DNA of 44,020 nucleotides from Gammaproteobacteria bacterium. GTDB taxonomy: Bacteria > Pseudomonadota > Gammaproteobacteria > Burkholderiales > Burkholderiaceae_B. This document shows positions 40,190 to 44,020 of this stretch, one piece after another. The notes beneath the pieces were generated by a model. It worked only from the letters and a program-made list of their open reading frames with translations. It had not been told where the DNA came from and searched no databases. Each line of letters begins with the position of its first letter. The first letter of the stretch is position 1. Made by a program: the position numbers and the translations under genes. The stretch spans positions 1-44,020 of the forward strand of contig JAHJCM010000048.1 in NCBI GenBank assembly GCA_018812945.1, given 5' to 3'.

Positions 40190-41050
40190 ATGTGCATGAA
40201 TTTACTTGATCGAATCCGCATGGAGCTGGACCAGTTTTCCAGTGCTGAACAGGCAGTGGCACAGTTGGTGTTGAAAGACCCTAGTGGTTTTCAAAAAATG
40301 CCTGTGACTGAACTGGCCAAACGTGCAGGTGTCAGTAGCCCGTCGGTGGTGCGGTTTTGCCGCTCGCTGGGTTACGAGGGCTTAAGTGATTTCAAGTTGA
40401 AACTGGCCGCCAGTCTGAATGCAGGTGTGCCGTTCATTCACCAGTCGGTGAAAGCTGGCGACAACGGTGAAACCCTGATTCAAAAAGTACTCGACAACGC
40501 CATTCACACTCTGCGCACTTTCCGAAATACAGCGCCAGCCAAACCCATCGACAAAGCCACGCAACTACTTGCAAAAACAATTGCCAAAAAAGGCCGGCTT
40601 GTTTTCTATGGGGTGGGCAATTCAGGTTTTGTGGCGCTGGATGCTGAGCACAAGTTTTTTCGAATGGGTTGCACAGCGCATGCTTACTCCGATGGGCATT
40701 TACAAATTATGGCTGCATCCATGTTGAACAAAGGCGATTGTCTCATCATCATTTCAAATTCGGGCCGCAGTCAGGATTTGCTGGATGCCACGCAAATTGC
40801 ACGTGCAGCCGGTGTAAGTACCATTGCCATTACGGCGTCGGGTTCGCCTTTGGCTCAGGCAGTACAGGTACATATTCCGGCCGACCACGGTGAGTACTAT
40901 GAGCAGTACAGCCCCATGGTGTCGCGTTTGTTGCACCTGTGTGTGGTGGATGTGCTGGCCACGCAAGTGGCCTTGCAACTGGGTGATTCAGTTCAGAAAA
41001 ACATGGCGCGCTTGAAGAAAAACCTGATCGACAGCCGTTACACCAAATAA
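40190..41050 (+). CDS. hexR: HexR, RpiR-family sugar-phosphate repressor
   Basis: Transcriptional regulator of 286 residues: an N-terminal RpiR helix-turn-helix (about 1-77, with VTELAKRAGVSSPSVVRFCR) and a C-terminal SIS domain (about 120-260) that binds sugar phosphates, with VFYGVGNSGFVALDAEHKF and CLIIISNSGRSQDLLDA. In proteobacteria HexR senses 2-keto-3-deoxy-6-phosphogluconate and controls central glucose metabolism. A HexR box overlaps its own promoter. The last 13 bases overlap the convergent SMP-30 gene. A second ATG two codons in (40196) is also possible. Confidence 0.92.
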   Translation: MCMNLLDRIRMELDQFSSAEQAVAQLVLKDPSGFQKMPVTELAKRAGVSSPSVVRFCRSLGYEGLSDFKLKLAASLNAGVPFIHQSVKAGDNGETLIQKVLDNAIHTLRTFRNTAPAKPIDKATQLLAKTIAKKGRLVFYGVGNSGFVALDAEHKFFRMGCTAHAYSDGHLQIMAASMLNKGDCLIIISNSGRSQDLLDATQIARAAGVSTIAITASGSPLAQAVQVHIPADHGEYYEQYSPMVSRLLHLCVVDVLATQVALQLGDSVQKNMARLKKNLIDSRYTK

Positions 41051-41934
41051 GCCGGATTGGCGAAATTTTCTGGCAATGCTTTAAAGCCTGTTTCACAGGC
41101 AATCAAGCTGGTGTTTTCGAAACCCGGCAGGTTCGGAAACTTCTCATCAGCCTGGGCTGAGCACACCAGCAACAAGTTACCCTGTGCGCCGCCAAAACAA
41201 GGCATGGTGGGCTTGGCCAAGGGCAGTTCAATGCTTTCAATGTATTCGCCGCGTTCGCTAAAGCGGTCCAGTCGGTAACCCTCCAGAATGGCAACCCAGT
41301 AGCTGCCATCGGCAGAAAAGCAAGCGCCATCGGGTCGTGCTGTTCCTTCGGAATATTGTTTGATCAATTGCCGATTGCCCAATGCACCAGTTTCAAGCTC
41401 GTAATCAAATCGCCAAATGCATTTGTGCCGTGTGTCGCTCAGAAAAACCGAGTCCCCCTGGGGCGAAAAGGCAAGGCCATTGCCCACGATCAAATCGTTT
41501 ATCTTCGGCTTGGCTTGTCCCGCCTCAATGCAATACAGTGCGGCAGTGGCCGGGCTGCGGGCATCCACCAGTGTGGATATCCAGATTCGGCCAGCCCGGT
41601 CAGCACGGCCATCGTTGAAACGATGTTTGCTTGAATCGAAAGGAGCATTCAATTTCAGGGTGCAGGTGTCGCCCTCAATCAGCCAGCCACCTTGTCTGCC
41701 CAGTGCCACCCAAGTGTTTTTAGTCTCTGTGGGCAGCACACAGCCTATTTCATCGGGCAATTGCAAGGTGCTCAATAACGTGGTGTTGTCCAATGCTGTG
41801 TTCAGCACATCACTTTGATTCAAGCGATAGAAGGTGCGCGTGTTGATGTCCACCCAAGCCCATCCGCCATGCGCATACCGTGGGCTTTCGGCCAGGCTGC
41901 AGGCAGGCAGTGGCAGGGCTTGCCAATTCATCAT
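41038..41934 (-). CDS. SMP-30/gluconolactonase family lactonase
   Basis: Six-bladed propeller lactonase of 298 residues. Metal-binding features of the family are visible: the Glu in LAESPRYAHGG, HRFNDGRADRAGRIWISTL (Asn and Asp), IVGNGLAFSPQGDSVFLSDT and RPDGACFSADGSYW. It probably opens a sugar lactone such as gluconolactone or 6-phosphogluconolactone, which fits its place beside pgi. It starts with ATGATGAA overlapping the pgi stop by four bases, so the two are translationally coupled. It ends inside the convergent hexR 3' end. Confidence 0.9.
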   Translation of the reverse strand: MMNWQALPLPACSLAESPRYAHGGWAWVDINTRTFYRLNQSDVLNTALDNTTLLSTLQLPDEIGCVLPTETKNTWVALGRQGGWLIEGDTCTLKLNAPFDSSKHRFNDGRADRAGRIWISTLVDARSPATAALYCIEAGQAKPKINDLIVGNGLAFSPQGDSVFLSDTRHKCIWRFDYELETGALGNRQLIKQYSEGTARPDGACFSADGSYWVAILEGYRLDRFSERGEYIESIELPLAKPTMPCFGGAQGNLLLVCSAQADEKFPNLPGFENTSLIACETGFKALPENFANPAYLV

Positions 41935-43478
41935 GGCGCTGAGTTTTTCAGGAAATGGTTGATCAGGTGTGCGGTCACCGGGTTCTCTGCAGGGGCGTGG
42001 CCGGGTGGCACGCTGTGTTCCAGTTGCTCTGCAATGCCCTTGCCCAATTCAACGCCCCACTGGTCAAAGGGATTGATGTTTTGCATGGCGGCCAGCGCTG
42101 CGGTGCGGTGTTCCCAAAGGCACAACAGTGCGCCAAGTGAGTAGGGGGTTAGCGAATCGAGAAACACCATTTGAACTGGACGGTGTCCTGGGCAGGATTT
42201 GAAATTGGTGGCGGTGTTGTTGAGCTCCTCGGGTGAGTTCAAGCGGCCCACCGAGAACGCTTCAGACTGCGCCAAGGCATGCGAGAGCAAGACTTGGTGC
42301 GACTGGACTTCATCATGGTCGGGTTGCACCACTGCGATCAATTCAACCGAACTGGCAATTTTGCTTTGGTGCAGCATCTGGAAAAAAGCATGTTGCCCAT
42401 TGGTACCCACATCGCCCCACAGAATCGGGCAGGCGGGTTTGTCGAGCAACTCGCCTTGGTTGTTCACGCCTTTGCCCAGCGATTCCATCCACAGTTGTTG
42501 CAGGTAGGGCACCAGTTGGCTCAAGCGGGAATCGTAGGGGCTCAGCATCAGCGAGGCCGCGCCGTGTTCCAGGTTGTACAGGTCGCTCAGCGCCAGCAGC
42601 GTTGGAATACATTGACTGGCTTTGCTTTGCAACACATGGCCATCCATCAAGGCAGCGCCTTCAAGCAGCTCATTGAACACCGGGTTGCCGTGCACCATGC
42701 GCACGCCAATTGAGACTGGGCCCCACAGGGAATAACGCCCGCCCACCGTTTCGCTGAATTCAAATACCCGGTCAGCGGCCACGCCCAACTCAATCGCTTT
42801 GTTGGGTTTGCAGGTTGCGGCCACCAGTGCTTTGGGGCGGTACTCAGGCCCCGCGGCATCGAGCCATTTGAAAATATGCTGCGCGTTGTGCAAGGTTTCG
42901 CGGGTTGAAAATGATTTGCTGGCAATCACGACCAAAGTGGTTTTCGGGTTCAGTGAGGCCAGCGCGGCTTTCATTTCATGGAAGTCCACATTGGCGGCAA
43001 ACCGAATGTTCAGTGCGGGTGCTGCACCCAAATCCAGTTTGCTGAACACGTCATTCAACAGCCGGGGGCCGAGGTCTGATCCACCAATGCCCAAATGCAA
43101 CACGCTGTCGTAGCGTTCTCCGTCGGGCGTGGTGTAGCGGCCCGAGCGCACCTGGTCAACAAAGGTTTCCATTTGCTGTTGCACTTGCCTGGTCAGCGCC
43201 AACTCATCGCGACCATTCACCACCAGCGAAACTGGTGAATGGTAGGCCTGCATGTTGCAGGCTGCTCGCAAGGCCCAATGGCCGGCAGGTCGGTGTTCTG
43301 TGCCATTGACCACTTCGCCGCTGAACATGCGGTGAATGAAGGTGGACAAATGTTGATGTGCCTGAGTTTTTTCAAAGTTCAACACATGGTTGGCGCTGTA
43401 AAGCTGCCGATCCAGATTGATGTGAACAGGGCCAAGACTGCGGGATAGATAACCGGGGTTCAAAGCAGATGTGTTCAT
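41931..43478 (-). CDS. pgi: Glucose-6-phosphate isomerase
   Basis: Phosphoglucose isomerase of 515 residues interconverting glucose-6-phosphate and fructose-6-phosphate in the cytoplasm. Both signatures are present: TVGGRYSLWGPVSIG (first) and FDQWGVELGKGI (second, active-site Lys). The sugar-phosphate loop HLGIGGSDLGPRLL and ASKSFSTRET are clear, as is DVGTNGQHAFFQM with the catalytic His. It is shorter at the N-terminus than the E. coli enzyme (549). The ATG lies only 12 bases after a terminator-like hairpin and has no obvious ribosome-binding site, suggesting a leaderless or very short-leader transcript. The stop overlaps the lactonase start. Confidence 0.96.
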   Translation of the reverse strand: MNTSALNPGYLSRSLGPVHINLDRQLYSANHVLNFEKTQAHQHLSTFIHRMFSGEVVNGTEHRPAGHWALRAACNMQAYHSPVSLVVNGRDELALTRQVQQQMETFVDQVRSGRYTTPDGERYDSVLHLGIGGSDLGPRLLNDVFSKLDLGAAPALNIRFAANVDFHEMKAALASLNPKTTLVVIASKSFSTRETLHNAQHIFKWLDAAGPEYRPKALVAATCKPNKAIELGVAADRVFEFSETVGGRYSLWGPVSIGVRMVHGNPVFNELLEGAALMDGHVLQSKASQCIPTLLALSDLYNLEHGAASLMLSPYDSRLSQLVPYLQQLWMESLGKGVNNQGELLDKPACPILWGDVGTNGQHAFFQMLHQSKIASSVELIAVVQPDHDEVQSHQVLLSHALAQSEAFSVGRLNSPEELNNTATNFKSCPGHRPVQMVFLDSLTPYSLGALLCLWEHRTAALAAMQNINPFDQWGVELGKGIAEQLEHSVPPGHAPAENPVTAHLINHFLKNSAP

Positions 43479-43490
43479 GAATATGGCAAT

Positions 43491-43522
43491 AAAAAAAGGC
43501 GTTGAATAGTCGCTTCAACGCC
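43491..43522 (-). terminator. Rho-independent terminator of exbD, immediately before pgi
   Basis: On the minus strand GGCGTTGAA/TTCAACGCC (nine base pairs, seven-base loop) is followed by seven T. It lies 51 bases after the exbD stop and 12 bases before the pgi start, so it ends exbD and stands in the leader of any read-through pgi transcript. Confidence 0.9.
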
Positions 43523-43573
43523 CAGTTTCGCATGACTTCAAGAAAGTGTGTTTACTCTGCCCACAAATTTGAA

Positions 43574-43987
43574 TCAGGGTGTGCTTTGGGGTTCGGTCAT
43601 GAAGCCCAGTTTCTCGACGCCTGCACGTTGTGCAGCGGCCATGACTTGCACCACTTTTTCATACTCCACCGCTTTGTCGCCCTGAATTCGCAACTCGGGC
43701 TGTTTCTCTTGCTGCGCCACAGCCTGCAAGCGAAGCTCCAGGTTCTCAAAAGTCAGTGTTTCATCGTTCCACATCAGGCTGCCGTCGCGTTGCACGGTCA
43801 GTGTGACCACATCAGGTTTCACCTCCGTGGGTTGCTGGCTGGCCTGCGGCAAATCAACTTTCACCGAATGCGTAATCACCGGCACGGTGATGATGAAAAT
43901 AATCAGCAGCACCAACATCACGTCCACCAAAGGCGTCATGTTGATTTCACTCATTTCCTGCTGATCGTCGTAAGAATTGAACGACAT
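43574..43987 (-). CDS. exbD: ExbD/TolR biopolymer transport protein
   Basis: Energy-transducing subunit of 137 residues for TonB-dependent uptake (or TolR for the Tol system). After MSFNSYDDQQEMSEINMTP the single membrane helix PLVDVMLVLLIIFIITVPVI carries the essential Asp22. The periplasmic domain shows LPQASQ, VTLTVQRDG and ELRIQGDKAVEYEKVV. A strong GGAGG ribosome-binding site overlaps the upstream gene's end. It is preceded on the same strand by a probable exbB and could energise the TonB receptors elsewhere in the window. Confidence 0.93.
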   Translation of the reverse strand: MSFNSYDDQQEMSEINMTPLVDVMLVLLIIFIITVPVITHSVKVDLPQASQQPTEVKPDVVTLTVQRDGSLMWNDETLTFENLELRLQAVAQQEKQPELRIQGDKAVEYEKVVQVMAAAQRAGVEKLGFMTEPQSTP

Positions 43988-43990
43988 GGC

Positions 43991-44020
43991 TTACGCCTCC
44001 TTTTTCAAGGGCATGGTGCG
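43991..44020 (-). CDS. Last codons of an upstream gene, probably exbB
   Basis: Read on the minus strand the last 30 bases give RTMPLKKEA and a TAA, three bases before the exbD start. ExbB normally precedes ExbD in an operon with close spacing. Only nine residues are visible, so identity is from context. Confidence 0.4.
   Translation of the reverse strand, partial: RTMPLKKEA

Overview
The window reads as chromosomal DNA of a free-living aerobic betaproteobacterium, probably Burkholderiales. Moderate GC, dense coding, a HexR-controlled sugar-phosphate locus, an Ohr/OhrR pair, and many secreted lipoprotein hydrolases and TonB-dependent receptors are compatible with a Limnobacter-like organism. 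That genus guess is inference only, because no rRNA, tRNA or phylogenetic marker is present. I see no CRISPR array, insertion sequence, prophage or tRNA. No stretch over 300 bases lacks a gene; the largest gap is the 279-base region 1197-1475 between divergent katG and a pirin gene.

Layout. 1-1196: the N-terminal part of katG on the minus strand. 1476-2357: a pirin-family protein. 2453-6490: a tightly packed plus-strand operon of acyl-CoA dehydrogenase, short-chain reductase, APH-fold kinase, small DUF6285/LvaB-like protein and histidine-phosphatase-fold protein. It resembles the 4-hydroxyacyl-CoA phosphorylation route known from levulinate catabolism (LvaA-D) and mammalian ACAD10/ACAD11. 6512-9463 (minus): an ECF42-type sigma factor with four small genes (SnoaL-like, PhnB-like, two DGPF proteins) and a matching candidate promoter between them. 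9545-13888: a Fur-box siderophore receptor, an MscS channel and a periplasmic solute-binding protein.

13907-25658 is an envelope and lipid-handling region: DUF3089 esterase and neutral ceramidase lipoproteins (translationally coupled), a nitroreductase, a catalase-related secreted protein with an altered distal motif, an iron-type alcohol dehydrogenase, a second TonB-dependent receptor, a PhaC-like hydrolase with serine in place of the usual cysteine, and an LVIVD-repeat lipoprotein. 25797-28164 carries a DUF305 protein, a ChaN-like lipoprotein and an unrecognised exported protein with an HExxH motif. 28225-30224 is an organic-peroxide module: exported dienelactone-hydrolase-like protein, OhrR and Ohr. 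Three related inverted repeats suggest one shared OhrR operator.

30305-35744 is a co-directional run: amidoligase-like protein, class I glutamine-amidotransferase-like hydrolase, YqaA membrane protein, ArsH and ModABC molybdate transporter. The amidoligase/amidotransferase pair is the strongest candidate here for undescribed chemistry. 35875-40153 has a large DUF6351 lipoprotein and a hybrid histidine kinase. 40190-43478 has HexR (with its own HexR box) convergent with an SMP-30 lactonase and glucose-6-phosphate isomerase, a sugar-phosphate unit. The window ends in exbD and the last codons of a probable exbB on the minus strand, energising partners for the TonB receptors.
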